This document shows, in pieces, positions 42,646-64,000 of a stretch of 64,000 bases of DNA. The number at the start of each line of letters is the position of its first letter. The first letter of the stretch is position 1. The DNA lies in NCBI GenBank assembly GCA_026929865.2, contig CM049417.1, forward strand, positions 17,213,501 through 17,277,500, written 5' to 3'. Both the position numbers and the translations under genes were made by a program. Below the pieces are notes generated by a model. That model did no database searches. It saw only the letters and a list, made by a program, of their open reading frames with translations, and was not told where the DNA came from. This stretch comes from Hyperoplus lanceolatus. Lineage: Eukaryota; Chordata; Actinopteri; Uranoscopiformes; Ammodytidae.

Positions 42646-44953
42646 CCAAACAACAGCCCAAAATGTTCAATTTTCCATTATATATAAGAGAGAAAAGCAG
42701 CGTATCCTCGCTATAGACAACTGGAGCCAGTTGGTATTTTGGCTTGCAAAATTACGAAATCAATCAATATTATATAACAATCTCACAAGGGAATGCCGAT
42801 TTTGGGGGGTTTGCAACTTCAAAATATGCAACACAAAAGCAAAGGAGTCGTTCCTTTTAAAGGGTCGTTAGCCAAAAGGTTGAGGAACCATTGAGCTAAT
42901 CGATTCATTTAATCAATATAGCCTACACGTCACACTTACGTCGAAGCTGAGAAGACGGGGCTCGACAATGAGTACTTGAATGTAGCATGTGAACAAACAT
43001 CCCACAAGCTCCGCCACACCAACAACACACTCTTTACTCTTTTCCAAAACATAAATGCCTGCTTGGCTTCGAAAATAAAGGCATTCCTGTATATCAATAA
43101 AAGATCATCCAACCAGTTGCACCTTAATTTACTTTTATGAGTAGGTGTAGGACTAAATGATAAGGATAACCAATATGCTAAAAGTAGCCTGTAAGGTAGC
43201 CTATTATGTTTGAATCTTTGTCTGTAAAGCACATTAGGCCTACTCTACACATGTAGCCTACTGATCTGAGTATAGATGGTTAAATCCAACATTCGAACAG
43301 TGCATATTAACTCTAACTTAATGCTCCCACGTCGTAGTCAACTATTACTAGGAGAAGATTCTTGAGCTGTTTAACACCTTTTCATTATAGTTTAACCATC
43401 TTTTCAAACATAGCCTATTATGAGGAAAAAAGTGGTGCAAAGTAATAAGTAGCCTAGCTCTATGTAACTGGTGGGAGTTATGAAGAAATAGGCTCTTGTA
43501 CAGAAAATAGGCTAACACAAGTTAATGACTTTTTATTGAAAATGTTTGCCCGTTAAGTCTTTCATCCAGCTTTATTGCTGGACCTTCTTTCTGCATTTCT
43601 TTCTTTTATGTAGCAAGCAGCTAGCTTCCCCTCTCTACTACTCCACCAATAACAACAACACTCACCAACACAACTTCAAGAGCAATAGGGGGAATCCGCA
43701 AACCAGCTGTGGGGGGGAAACGGCTCCTTTCCGGTCCCGACTGTCACAAGAAAACCACACAGTAAAGAAATTATTCTAAAAATCTCCAATACGCTAAACA
43801 AACACGTGTCCGTGACAGTTTGCTTTGCGTTATCGGGTGAAAAAATACACGGTTAAATCTACTGTTTCTTTGGCGAAACGTCGAGGGGGGAGAAAACGTT
43901 GTGTCGTGTCGTGTCGTGTCGTTTTTTGTCCAGCTGCAAGGCTTCAGTCATTGGCTGGAATCCTCATCAGTCAACGTTTCACAGTGAAGTCATTGGTCCA
44001 GACGAAATCAAGACCGGCCCACCTCCCCATTTACCGAAGTAAACAAAATATTACCCATTTCTCGGTGTGAGCCACCAATGTGACCACCAATAAGCTAATA
44101 TTTAACAACGTGGCGGTATCAAATTGGCGAAAAGCTTCGTTTAAAAGATAGTGCCCCTGCCAGTGCGACAGCAAGAGGAAATACAAAAGAGAAAAGGTAG
44201 TAGGGCCTACAGCAGATGAATATAATTTAGTGAGTGAGTGTGAGCAGTGGCGGTCACCCAGTTTGGGCCTCATCAAGGCTACTAGCCTACCTGATTTTAA
44301 AACAGATGCAAAGCCTATTTGCTGATATTTCAGTAAGCTTATTTGTTTTAATAGTCCTGGTGATTCTTGAAATACAGACCATCAGAAGATGGCCTTATAG
44401 TTTTCTATTTGGTACTCCAATATGATATTATTCTAAATAAAAGTAAATGTCATGTTGCCTATCACCACCGACTATCAAGTCAAAAGAAGCTTGAAAAGGA
44501 AACTTCTGATGCAGATCAAAAGTGAAGCCACCAAAGCACTCTCTTCACACACAGATAAGTCATAATTCATGCCTTACTTCGTATACAAAACATTTTTTTT
44601 ATGTAGGATTCTGTGCATAAATCAGTCCCTTGAATTATTCCAAAGGTTCAGTGTCATTCATGTGGTGTCATGTAAGCCAAGCGTCTTGTTTCGGACTAAT
44701 AGTGAATACATTAGCATATACGTTAATATCAATGCTTAGGCCTACACCACTGCTTCTATGTAAATGCATTATTAACCCTGGATATTATAGAGATTTTATT
44801 AGAAAATGTATGATTTGTTTTTTTTTTACAAAATCCTCATTCAGCCTTAGTCCTGTGCACCTTGCGAGTGCTCAGGTGAAATCAATACGTGAAGAGGACA
44901 GCTTTTACCCAGATCCACCACAACTGTCTTCATGAGTGGCCCTAAAGCATTTA
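42646..44953. other. Intergenic stretch paip2b-hspa12b, proximal part
   Basis: No gene recognised. Contains short (GTCGT)n at 43903-43922, TAGGCCTA octamers (43235, 44737) and a few short ORFs with no family resemblance. Confidence 0.5.
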
Positions 44954-45453
44954 CAGTGCCTTGCAAAAGTATTCATACCCCTTGGAATTTTCCACATTTT
45001 GTCACATTTTGCCTTGATTTCCAACTGACCAACTGACCAAAAAAAAAAAAAAAAAAAAAATTTTTTTTTTTTTTAGTGCTAGCAAGCGAGATGTGTGCTT
45101 GTGTATGGTCATATTCGCGCGAAGGGCCGCGAATTGCAGTAAATAAATGTCCACATGTGTCTCCAAGTGTCTCTGTAGGCTATTTAAAAAGAAATCAAGC
45201 AAGTAGACTAATAATAACATTAATGAATTATTGGTTATCGCATCACAGAGGGCCTATTGGCCTATTTAACTATGTTTACAGTTAAAAAATGTTTGGAATG
45301 AAATGCAAACCTCAGTGAATCATTTGCTCTTGTTTCTCTGTCCTGAGATTCACACACACTGAGCAGTCTTGTTTAAATGTTGCTAATAATCTGAACTTTG
45401 AGTTTTTTTTTTGCTGCAGAAGTTCTAAGCTAATTTTTGTTATCTAATTTGAT

Positions 45454-45706
45454 TTTAAAGCCCTACTTCACCGGTGGGAATATGAAGGTGTATAGAGCTC
45501 TGAGATCCTATGTAGTATAAATGTGCAAACATTTCAGAAATCGGTTCATCCTAGTCTGAGAAAAGGCAGAAAGAGTGTTTTATGGTCTCACTGTCTAACC
45601 CTACAGTTTGCCCAGTTGTGACATCACAACTGGGCAAACTGTAGGGTTAGACAGGATCTCAGAGTTCACCTTCATATTCCCACTGGTGAAGTAGGCCTTT
45701 AAGGTG
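45454..45706. mobile_element. Foldback MITE nested in the Tc1-like element
   Basis: The arms ttaaagccctacttcaccgg and its near complement at the right (ccggtgaag-like, ending near 45703) form an almost full-length hairpin, with a perfect inner palindrome ctacagtttgcccagttgtg / cacaactgggcaaactgtag at about 45602-45645. No ORF. Confidence 0.65.
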
Positions 45707-45887
45707 ATTGTATGCAGAATGCTCGTGCCAGAAACTCATACAGTGGTTTTGTACAGATAAATAAATAAATATTAGCAGGTTGTCAATACTATTTCAATTT
45801 AGGGAGGAGTGTGGGGGGGGGGGGGGCGCAAAAAATTTCGGTCCCCTAGGGGGGGCATGACAGAAAATAATTGAGAACCACTGCCCT

Positions 45888-46290
45888 ATACACACCATCC
45901 CCACCGTGAAACATGGTGGTGGCAGCATCATGCTATGGGGATGCTTTTCTTCAGCAGGGAAGAGGGAAGCTGTTTAGAGTTGATGGGAAGATGGGTGGAG
46001 CCAAATACAGGACAGAAAACCTGTTAGAGTCTGCAAAAGATTTGAGACTGGGGTGGAGGTTCACCTTCCAGAGGGATAACTAGCCTAAAAATACAGCCAG
46101 ATCTACTATGGAATGGTTTAGATCAAAGCATTGTCATGTGTTAGAATGGTCCAGTCAAAGTCCAGACCTCAATACAATTGAGAATCTCTGGAAAGACTTG
46201 AAAAATACTGTTCACAGACGCTCTCCAATCTAATGCTAAATCTGAAGCTCAAGCTATTTTTTAAAGAAGAATGGGCAAAAATGTCAGTCT
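45888..46290 (+). pseudogene. Tc1 transposase remnant
   Basis: Conceptual frames show the Tc1 motifs [16 protein letters not shown] and '[18 protein letters not shown]'. The reading frame is broken and its upstream half is missing, so it cannot encode a working transposase. Lies within the element at 44954-46589. Confidence 0.75.
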
Positions 46291-47042
46291 GTAATAGGCA
46301 AAGCTGGTGGAGACATACCCAAGTAGATTTGCAGCTGTAATTGCAGCGATAGGTGGTTCTACAACATATTGACTCAGGGGGCTGAATACTTTTGCACGCC
46401 ACACTTTTCAGTTTTTTATTTATAAAAAAAATGTAAAACCATGTTTCATTTTCATTCCACTTCACAATTATGCGCCACTTTGTGTTGGTCTTTCACATAC
46501 AATCCCAATAAAATGAATGTACGTGTGTGGATATAACGTGACTAAATGTCGAAAATTTCAAGGGGTATGAATACTTTTGCAAGGCACTGTAGACTGATGG
46601 GACGTCCTGGGTCAGCAGTAAATTAGAAAGTGCATTACCTCTGACTCACAGCGGAGGGCGACTGTAACACACACTGTGGTTTGTTGGGGAGTGTAAAGTG
46701 TCCACTTGCAGAAAACTTAGCTGTTAATTTGAAGATGTGTAGATGGAACTAAGGACGTGAACACTGCACCCTAATATCCCATGCCCGACCAGTTACCAGA
46801 CTAGTACTCCATTTAGTGTGACCTACGCAGACAAAAAGTACTCAACATTGACACTTAAGTTACAACAGAACAGGAAGCAGATTTCATTTGACTTTGTTAA
46901 CTTACCACCAGCCCACAGCTCACTAAGAGCATCAAATTAGGGTACATTGTATGCACAATGTCTCTATTTATGATTAGATATTCTGTGTTAAATGCTGTAT
47001 ACATAATACAAAATGGCCACTGAAAACAAGGGTCTATCCCAG

Positions 47043-47152
<110 letters not shown>

Positions 47153-47649
47153 TGTACTGTATATACTGTATCTTCATGTATGAGTCTCGGCCTTAACTGT
47201 GGTTTCCACACTGTTCACGCATGACAAAAAGACACATTCAAAGTAGAGACAAATTTGGGCAAAATCTGAGACCCCTTAGTGCACATTTAATATCCATCCA
47301 GCCCACACCCACCACATAATATATTGTCATGGGAGTGCACAGCAATAGCATGTGTGCACAGTGCACACACACACCAACAATTCACATGCTCACAATTTAG
47401 TTACGGATACAAAGAGGTACTGCGCTTTAACTCTTTCCCTAACTCTCTTCACTGCTATTTCATGACTTTCATTCCCGTTCTGCAATAAATTTCCCCCTCT
47501 GCCTTTGCTATTTAATTATAAATCATACATTCCCTTCCTGTACCTTTTTCTCCCTCTCTGTTTCTCTCTCTGTCTCTCTCTCACTGCCTCTCTGTCTCTC
47601 TCTCACTGGTCTCTCGCCCAGACCTGATGTCAGAGGGCAGTCATGCTAA

Positions 47650-47652
<3 letters not shown>

Positions 47653-47738
<86 letters not shown>
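47653..47738 (+). repeat. (TG)n microsatellite with CA arm downstream
   Basis: About 43 TG units, followed by a (CA)n tract at about 47864-47892 and a C/T-rich stretch before it at 47540-47620. Confidence 0.93.
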
Positions 47739-47743
<5 letters not shown>

Positions 47744-47861
47744 GTGCGTATGTGTGCGAGTGTGTGTATTTTCTACCCAAGCCTTTCCTGTGGCACTGGG
47801 TCCCCACCCCAGGCCTTCGCCGGTGAGTTCGTCCAATGCCACTCACACGGACACATGCACA

Positions 47862-47894
<33 letters not shown>

Positions 47895-48518
47895 AAACAT
47901 ATGACACACCCTTGTGCACACATGAGCAGGAAGTGGCACGTTTGCACGCACTCAGCAGTACAATATTGCCTTCATTATTTTTCTGCACCAATATTCCTGC
48001 ATGAGCAAGCGCATACAGTCGGAGGTCCTGAGGCGCTGTTAACACTCCAATAAGAAACAGGCCTACAGTGTGTCTGGGTTTTAACAAGGACTTTGGTGGA
48101 CTTTTGGTCCAGAAACCGTACATGCAGATATTTGTACCTCATTCCCCCCCTAATGGTTCTCCGGTGTGTTTTAAACTCGAATGTTAAGGCTGTGGGCCCC
48201 TCGTGTGTTAACCATATTGGCTTTAAAAATAGTGCAAAAAGTCATGCATTACTTGTGCTAGAATATTTATCTAAAGAAACTAAAGGTTGTGTATACATAT
48301 ACATACAAATATTGTAACCTACCATACTAATGCAGGGCAAGTAGATCTGCATATTCATTTACCTTGTTGGAAGAATAGGGAATGTGATTTTGCGGTTCAT
48401 TTTTTGACCTAAGAACCGGCACAAACTTAGCTCAAGGTTCACACACTCCCTTTATTCTGGAGCTTTCTACCATATGTCTTCTCCATCATCAGCAGAAACT
48501 ATACAGTGGAACTACATA

Positions 48519-49384
48519 CACTCAACAAAAATATAAACGCAACACTTTTGTTTTTGCTCCCATTTTTCATGAGATGGACTTAAAGATCTAAAATTCATTC
48601 CAGATACACAATTGTACCATTTCTCTCAAACATTGTTCGCAAATCTGTCTAAATGTGTGATAGTGAGCACTTCTGCTTTGCTGAGATAATCCATCCCACC
48701 TCACAGGTGTGCCACATCAAGATGCTGATTTGACATCATGATTAGTGCACAGGTGTGCCTTAGACTGTCCACAATAAAAGGCCACCCTGAAATGTGCAGT
48801 TTTGTCTCACAGCAAAATGCCACAGATGCCACAAGCATTGAGGGAGCGTTCAATTGGCATGCTGACAGCAGGAATGTCAACCAGATCTGTTGCTCGTGCA
48901 TTGAATGTTCATTTCTCCACCATAAGCCGTCTCCAGCAACTTCGCACAGCCATTGAAGAGGAGTGGACCAACATTCCACAGGCCACAATTGACAATCTGA
49001 TAAACTCTATGCGAAGAAGATGTTTTGCACTGCATGAGGCAAATGGTGGTCACACCAGATACTGACTGGTTCTGAGTCCCCAGACGCCCAATAAAGCAAA
49101 AAAATGCACATTTCAGAGTGGCCTTTTATTGTGGACAGTCTAAGGCACACCTGTGCACTAATCATGATGTCAGATCAGCATCTTGATGTGGCACACCTGT
49201 GTAGTGGGATGGATTATCTCAGCAAAGCAGAAGTGCTCACTATCACACATTTAGACAGATTTGTGAACAATGTTTGAGAGAAATGGTACAATTGTGTATC
49301 TGGAATGAATTTTAGATCTTTAAGTCCATCTCATGAAAAATGGGAGCAAAAACAAAAGTGTTGCGTTTATATTTTTGTTGAGTG
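48519..49384 (+). mobile_element. Internally deleted Tc1-like element with long TIRs
   Basis: Ends CACTCAACAAAAATATAAAC (48519) and its complement (to 49384) are flanked by TA (48517-48518, 49385-49386). The inverted repeats extend about 270 bases each and remain highly similar. Between them lies a short ORF covering both ends of a Tc1 transposase. It resembles a widespread fish Tc1 family, with the middle, including the DDE region, deleted. Confidence 0.85.
48817..49065 (+). pseudogene. Truncated Tc1 transposase ORF (82 aa), DDE core deleted
   Basis: From the ATG at 48817 the frame runs MPQMPQALRERSIGM, then an HTH segment with STRSVARALNVHFSTISRLQ, and is then joined directly to the transposase C-terminus (QLRTAIEEEWTNIPQ, NGGHTRY). 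The in-frame junction removes the catalytic part; in a full-length element the ORF is about four times longer. An ORF that keeps only the DNA-binding HTH could in principle occupy the element's own ends, but there is no sign of expression here. Confidence 0.7.
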
Positions 49385-49724
49385 TATGTTCACATGTTTT
49401 CGTTATTCTGTGCTTCTCGAACGACTTCTCATCTATGTTGACATATAACTCCATAAAATAATGAACAGCTTGTGATATAGTCAAAAGCGCCAAAATGAGC
49501 TAATGTAATTAATTTGCCTTTCACAGCAAATGATTAAAATGAACTCTAGTATGTATACAAAATGTTGGACTGCTGTTTTAACATAAATGTATGTTGAAGC
49601 TAAGATACCAACTGCCTTTACATGTGTGTTGACTTCACCTTTGATGTTAACTGGAGAGGAAGTAACAGGTTTTCGTTTAGACTGCGGTCGAGATTGACGT
49701 CTATTTAAAGGAGAGAAGAGGAGC

Positions 49725-49727
<3 letters not shown>

Positions 49728-49784
<57 letters not shown>
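49728..49784 (+). repeat. (TG)n microsatellite
   Basis: About 28 units, 34 bases before a putative isolated exon. Confidence 0.9.
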
Positions 49785-49785
<1 letters not shown>

Positions 49786-49818
49786 TGTATGTTACAGGCG
49801 TGTTTCCGTCTCTCCCAG

Positions 49819-49929
49819 GGTCCCAGAGATAATGTGGAATTCATGAGGGGCATGGCGCGCAGGGGTTCCTTCCTGTCACCTGACTCCATCACTTCCTGCG
49901 TGGAGGCTTCCGGCGTCTGGAGTAGAAGG
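49819..49929 (+). other. Isolated exon-like ORF, 111 bases
   Basis: The stretch is bounded by an acceptor (tctctcccag) and a donor (AAGG|gtgagg). It reads 37 codons in phase 0-0: GPRDNVEFMRGMARRGSFL, then SPDSITSCVEASGVWSRR. The base composition is GC-richer than neighbours. No partner exon was found upstream or downstream in the window and the peptide is not recognised. It may be a remnant, a single exon of an unseen gene, or chance. Confidence 0.25.
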
Positions 49930-49993
49930 GTGAGGCTGCAGCTCCACCACCTCTCAAGGAACAGTTTCATAAGCTTTGTGACTAAGGGCCGGG

Positions 49994-50262
49994 GTCAGTG
50001 AATATCTCCAGTCCTACTGTGGGTGCGCTGAAAAAATCTCTGGAGTTAATACTCAGCCTAGCTTCTGTAAACTGGTATGTAAACAAAGGGCCCACCGTAT
50101 AGCTACAGCAACATGCCGCTTACAGAGCCTAGGCTGTGTGTTAACACTGGATTTATTTTCAGTGCACACAGTATGAGCAGATCGTGAGGAGATATTCACA
50201 GATTTTGTCAAAAAGTGATTTTGACAACAAGCGTTCACCAGAATTGCTGACTCTACCTTTAC
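49994..50262. mobile_element. Family C MITE, left end truncated
   Basis: Right arm gttcaccagaattgctgactc; interior shows gatcgtgaggagatattcac as in other copies. The left arm is partial. Confidence 0.5.
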
Positions 50263-50628
50263 TGCAGGGTTAGCACAGAGCTGATTCCCAAACGGTCAAA
50301 ATCATGAAATGCTCAGATTTGAGAGCAAAGCTGTTGAAATTCTACCACCCGACTGCTTATGTTAGTGGTTAGAAAATAAGGGGGATGGGGGGGGGACAAA
50401 TGAACGCAGGCAGGAGATCAAACATAATAGCTTGAGCAAAGAAAGAAAGCGAAAAGAGAGAAGAATGGCTCTTTTGGCAGAGTAGGGACAGATTTAGAAT
50501 AGTAACAAAAGAGCCAATAAAGTGAAAGAAAAGAGCAGAAAAAGAGGGTGATGGCAGGATCTGCATGGGGCCCTCTTGGTGTTTTTGGGCAGCCGAGGGG
50601 AGACGTGCCAGGTAATGGCTTCCAGACC

Positions 50629-50678
<50 letters not shown>

Positions 50679-50813
50679 TACCCTAATTTGATTTGGAAAT
50701 CTGACAAGGAGACTGAGTGTATGTGGATGTGTGTATATACCAGAGGCCTTTTTCGTTCGCATACTCAAGAGGTCTAACTTCCTCTGCCCATTGGGAGAGG
50801 GGGCTGCTGGTTT

Positions 50814-50909
<96 letters not shown>

Positions 50910-51943
50910 TGGAGGTTAATGTATGTTTTCAATCACAGCTCTAGTGGGGGGAAATCAGATCCCTGCTGCATTGATGTGGACCTCGAGATCCACAAACTGC
51001 ACTCACACACAGCCTAAGGAAAACACAGATATGAAGCAACACACAGCAGCCTGTTACCTTATGAGCACAAAGACTGGAAGCAAAGAGGCTAGCCTGGCTC
51101 CATCCGAAGGTCACAAAATCCACATACTAGCACCTCTACTATCACGCCCCCCAGTGCAGCCCCCAGGGCCTGGCTGAACCGACCCCATCAGCTGTGACCT
51201 GCGCCAGATACTGGCAGAACAACATCTGAAGATTGCAACGGACTCGAAGAAGGAAGCACCTCTAAAGCACATTAATCTCCACTTATATCTTGTTTGAGGT
51301 GGCGGTACGCAGATTTTGTGACCTGTGGAAATAGCCTGTCTAGCTGTTCTCCTAGTCTCAATGCTAAGATAAACCGAATGGCTGTTGTCTGTCGCTTCAT
51401 TTCAAAAGAACAGATGTGAGAGCGGCATAGCTCTTCTCATCCAACTTTTGGCAAGAGAGCATAGAAATGTATTTCTGGAGAATGTTAAACTATTCCTTTA
51501 AACTAGATTGGAACCTTTAGAGTGAGTGAACCAGCTTTTCCCCACTAAAACAAAACAAAACAGGATTGGTCATTTGTTTGAAGTTGACCGAACACCTGGC
51601 TGCTTCCTGCTTTTGTCTGCAAAGTTAGAAAGTTGTACATGCGTGTTACATAAGGGTAAGGGCAGCAGCAAGTCAAGTAGTCAGGGGTGAAGGGACAAAG
51701 ACAACAGACGTGGAAGGAGATGAAGAGAGAGAAAAAAGTGAAAAGAAAGCAACAGCATCAGAAGAGAAATGAATGGGGGGCGAGATGAAAAGAGGAAGAC
51801 AGGAATAGATAATTAAACAGAGGAAGGATACATATGGAGGAGTGGGGAGGGGAACGAGAGGGCAAGATGACTGAACTGGGATACACCGCATGCTGAGGAA
51901 TACTCCACCCCTCGCTCTCCACACACATACACACACTCAATCT

Positions 51944-51979
<36 letters not shown>

Positions 51980-52099
51980 GAGAAGTTTACCAGTGAGGTA
52001 AACCCCCTAGCATCCCCCCCATACGCTGTCACAGCCCTCCCACTCCTGCAACTCGTATGTGTGTGTGAGTGTGTGTGTGCATGCGTGTCACCACTTTTC
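50263..52099. other. Intergenic stretch upstream of hspa12b
   Basis: Holds paired CA/TG repeats and purine-rich runs; nothing that looks like a gene or a mobile-element core was found. Regulatory elements for hspa12b may lie here. Confidence 0.45.
50630..50903 (+). repeat. Opposed (CA)n and (TG)n microsatellites
   Basis: (CA)22 at 50630-50673 and (TG)44 at 50816-50903, separated by about 140 bases, so the pair forms a potential hairpin stem. Confidence 0.9.
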
Positions 52100-52481
52100 T
52101 CTGACATTCCAGTGCAGAGCAGAGAGGCGGCGAGCTCGGCTGCAGGGAGACAGAGCTACAAATCCAAACTCACAACTTCCTTAAGAAGAACTTGTATTTG
52201 CTCCTCAGAAGAGGAGGAGGAGGAGGTTGCAAAGGTTCCTCCCTGCATCACTTTTCATTGTGATACTTGATCTTTGGGGAAATCTGCCCGCAAGAAAAAT
52301 GGGAACTTTTTAACAAGCGGATTTATAGAAAAGCATCTTCTTTCTAGTAACAGTTTCCTCCTGTTCTGCTTCCACTCCATCTCCTTCCTTGGACGCAAAT
52401 CCAGATTTGGGGAATACTTATTGGAGAGGCAAAAAAAAAAAAGAGAGACAAGGGCATAGTGTTGCAACAGCATTCACAGAG
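52100..52481 (+). other. hspa12b: Putative 5' non-coding exon of hspa12b
   Basis: A good splice donor (ACAGAG|gtgagt) ends at 52481. The upstream stretch, from about 52100, is rich in purine-AG and GA tracts, with no long ORF continuing to the donor. The next plus-strand exon carries the ATG. This is inferred as a non-coding first exon; its 5' limit is uncertain. Confidence 0.4.
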
Positions 52482-54050
52482 GTGAGTTGATTCTCATTTA
52501 ATAACTTTTTAATAACTTTATTTTCACCTTTGTGTTTTGTGCTATTCCGTTTTTTACCTGTCAGGGACAAAGCTGCATGATAATGAGCCCTAATAACCAG
52601 TGTTCACTTTACTTTACAGTGAGAAAGCCCTGTGGTTAATGGTGCATTAAAGTGTCCCTAGTAATCTCTAAGGGGATTTAACATTTGCTTGTCCTGGTGA
52701 TCTCCTGCCAGACCCCAGGCATAATATTGAGAAAGAGAGAGAAAGAAGAAAATAATTGAGGGGATGGGGGGGGGGGGGTATAAATCGATGATGCACACAT
52801 TATGTCGAAATGTTTAAGGAGGGGGGGGGGGGGCACCCTTGAAATAAGTGGACACAGATGTCGCATGCATGTCAATACAACTTGTGGTCTCTTTATCGCT
52901 CTCACTTTCTCAATCACACACAAACACACACACATGTTCGGTCAGAGAGATCTATTCAAAAACACATTATTGTCCCCCTGGCACGCATGGGTTTAGTTTG
53001 GGCTTGGCACAGATCACAGAGCCAATGAAAACAACACACAAATGCATACAAAGTAGATGCATGTGCAGCAGGATATGCGGTCCACATTGAGACAGTTAGG
53101 ACTTCTATCAAATGAAACACACATATGCACTTGGGTAAGATAGTCCACTATACATGTCTTCATCTTCTACCATTCTATCGTCCTCCATCATTCATTCATT
53201 TATTCTCCTGTCACACTCTGAATCGACTCCAGTTTTGGTTCACATTATCGTCACATAGCGTATACATGTATGTTATTTGGCAGCCATTTTGATTCCTTAA
53301 ATTTGATTTATAACAAACTTTATTGGAGTGAGCGGGAGCTTAAAGTTCAAGTTTTGCCTTGACAGTTGCTGTGAAAAATGGTTGGGGTGTTTCTTCTTCA
53401 CTTCCCCTCCTTGGCTGATGAATAACTTTGGTGTGTCCAAAATGACTCCCTGTTCTCTACCTAGTGCATTTATTTTTTACGCAATTTTATTTGAGGTCTG
53501 AAAGTCATTACTTTGGTACATGGCATGCAGCTGTAACAGCTTTCTATCTTTTTTCTACCGCACACAGACAACGTTAGCAACTCACAAGTGAACATAGTGA
53601 ACCATTTAGCAGATGAAGAGCCAGATATTTCTCCCAGAGTCGGTGGAGACCAAAACAGTGCTGAGTCAATATGAGGCACAAACACAACAACAAATGAATT
53701 ATACAATTGTAAATGCAGGTGTAGGGCTCACCTTTAAGAAACACTTTTTTTTTTTAGAAATGTCAAAACAATTTTCTTTTATGAAATCGTGTAAAATATA
53801 TTTATACTTCTAATCATGTATTTTTTTTTGCTATTGATTAAGGATTGTATCTATTGTATAAACAGGTCTAATTCTATATTTTTATTTGAATTACAAAGCT
53901 GTATCACAAATACGCTCCTGACCATCCCACTGATGTTAAAGTGGAAGCCATGAAGCAGTGTTTTTTCCCTCATTATAATGACTTCATCTTAATTATGAAT
54001 ATTCATGCCGATGTTGACGTATGTCTCTGCAGACCCTGGCTCCTGTAAAG

Positions 54051-63466
<9,416 letters not shown>

Positions 63467-63791
63467 GTAAGAAAGTCCTATGGTGTGTGTGTGTGTGAGA
63501 GAGAGAGAGTGAGGGGAGAGAGAGAGAGAGACAGACAGACAGACGGGTCCCATATGTCGACGATATTGATGGCTTTGACTTTTGACCCTAGCAGGCTGAC
63601 AAGGAAAAGCTAACACAGTTAATTTCTACTTCTTTTTTTCTTTACTTTCTAATTTCTCACTTGTATTAACTGTAAAAATATTATTACTGTTCCTCTCTGC
63701 ATATCATCACCTACCGCTGTAGTTACTGTGGTGTCATCATCTACATTATATCTGCACTGTTAGTATAGCCTGTTCAAAAAGAAGAATTTAT

Positions 63792-63966
63792 GGGGGCGCC
63801 CTTAGCTCAGTTGGTAGGGCGTCCCCCCCATGGGCCTCGGCCAGCAGCGGACCCGGGTTCGATTCCAGCCCGCGTTCGTTCTCTGCATGTCACTCCCCTC
63901 TCTGCCCCATTTCAACTCTGTCTCTACACTATCAATAAAGCATAAAAATGCCCAAAAAATAATTTA
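63792..63966 (+). mobile_element. tRNA-derived SINE near the right edge (hspa12b intron)
   Basis: Begins gggggcgcccttagctcagt (A box within) with a B-box gggttcgattcc at 63855-63866, then ends in tatcaataaagcataaaaat and cccaaaaaat. This is the head and 3' tail of a common percomorph tRNA-derived SINE; the head does not fold as a full tRNA. Confidence 0.75.
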
Positions 63967-64000
63967 CAAAATGTTCACGTATTACTTTTTTTACGGAGCT

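Larger units (their letters stand above)
44954..46589 (+). mobile_element. Degenerate Tc1-like element
   Basis: Terminal inverted repeats CAGTGCCTTGCAAAAGTATT (44954) and its complement ending at 46589 are flanked by TA on both sides (44952-44953 and 46590-46591), the Tc1/mariner target duplication. Transposase remnants lie at about 45888-46290. A poly(A)/poly(T) block (45042-45074) and a foldback MITE (45454-45706) have inserted or expanded inside. Confidence 0.8.

Noticed and set aside
42936..43232. 98-aa minus-strand ORF in the intergenic region
   Set aside because: No splice sites or family resemblance; composition typical of non-coding sequence.
45780..45885. hAT-type end (gagaaccactg) near the Tc1 remnant
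   Set aside because: A single possible terminus with no partner end or target duplication found.
63792..63870. tRNA gene near the right edge
   Set aside because: A and B boxes are present but the arms do not form a proper cloverleaf and the 3' tail is SINE-type; it is a tRNA-derived SINE.

Overview
The window is eukaryotic. Interrupted genes with GT-AG introns, vertebrate-type proteins, very dense (CA/TG)n microsatellites, tRNA-derived SINEs, Tc1-like transposons and several MITE families point to a teleost fish, probably a percomorph; the species cannot be fixed from the sequence alone.

Five protein-coding genes were rebuilt exon by exon, each with an open reading frame that stays in phase across every junction. 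(1) dok1 (minus, 15464 to 2518; 5 coding exons, 664 aa) is a PH+PTB docking adaptor. (2) nagk (plus, 18063-21183; 10 exons, 348 aa) is N-acetylglucosamine kinase and is arranged head-to-head with dok1. (3) An unrecognised gene (plus, 22922-27800; 8 exons, 333 aa). (4) paip2b (minus, about 40401 to 31633) encodes a translational repressor that binds poly(A)-binding protein; it has a long first intron and a probable long 3' UTR. (5) hspa12b (plus, non-coding first exon ending at 52481, coding from 54051) is an atypical HSP70-like protein. Its first 310 codons are here and the gene runs off the right edge.

Layout: 1-2.5 kb, dok1 3' flank; 2.5-15.5 kb, dok1 with a 9.2 kb first intron; 15.5-18.0 kb, divergent intergenic region; 18-28 kb, nagk and the unknown gene; 28-29.6 kb, a MITE cluster; 29.6-40.6 kb, paip2b; 40.6-52 kb, a repeat-rich intergenic stretch with nested DNA transposons; 52-64 kb, hspa12b with introns full of CA/TG repeats. 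The genes do not form a pathway: signalling adaptor, sugar salvage, translation control and vascular chaperone-like functions are simply neighbours.

The most interesting signals lie outside the proteins: CA/TG tracts just downstream of five hspa12b splice donors; a nagk splice acceptor with a TG tract where the pyrimidine tract should be; a probable upstream in-frame start codon in paip2b exon 1; a strongly over-represented palindromic octamer TAGGCCTA; a Tc1 element whose internal deletion keeps a short in-frame ORF with only the DNA-binding part; and related families of TTAA-flanked foldback MITEs. I saw no convincing sign of a wholly new biological system.
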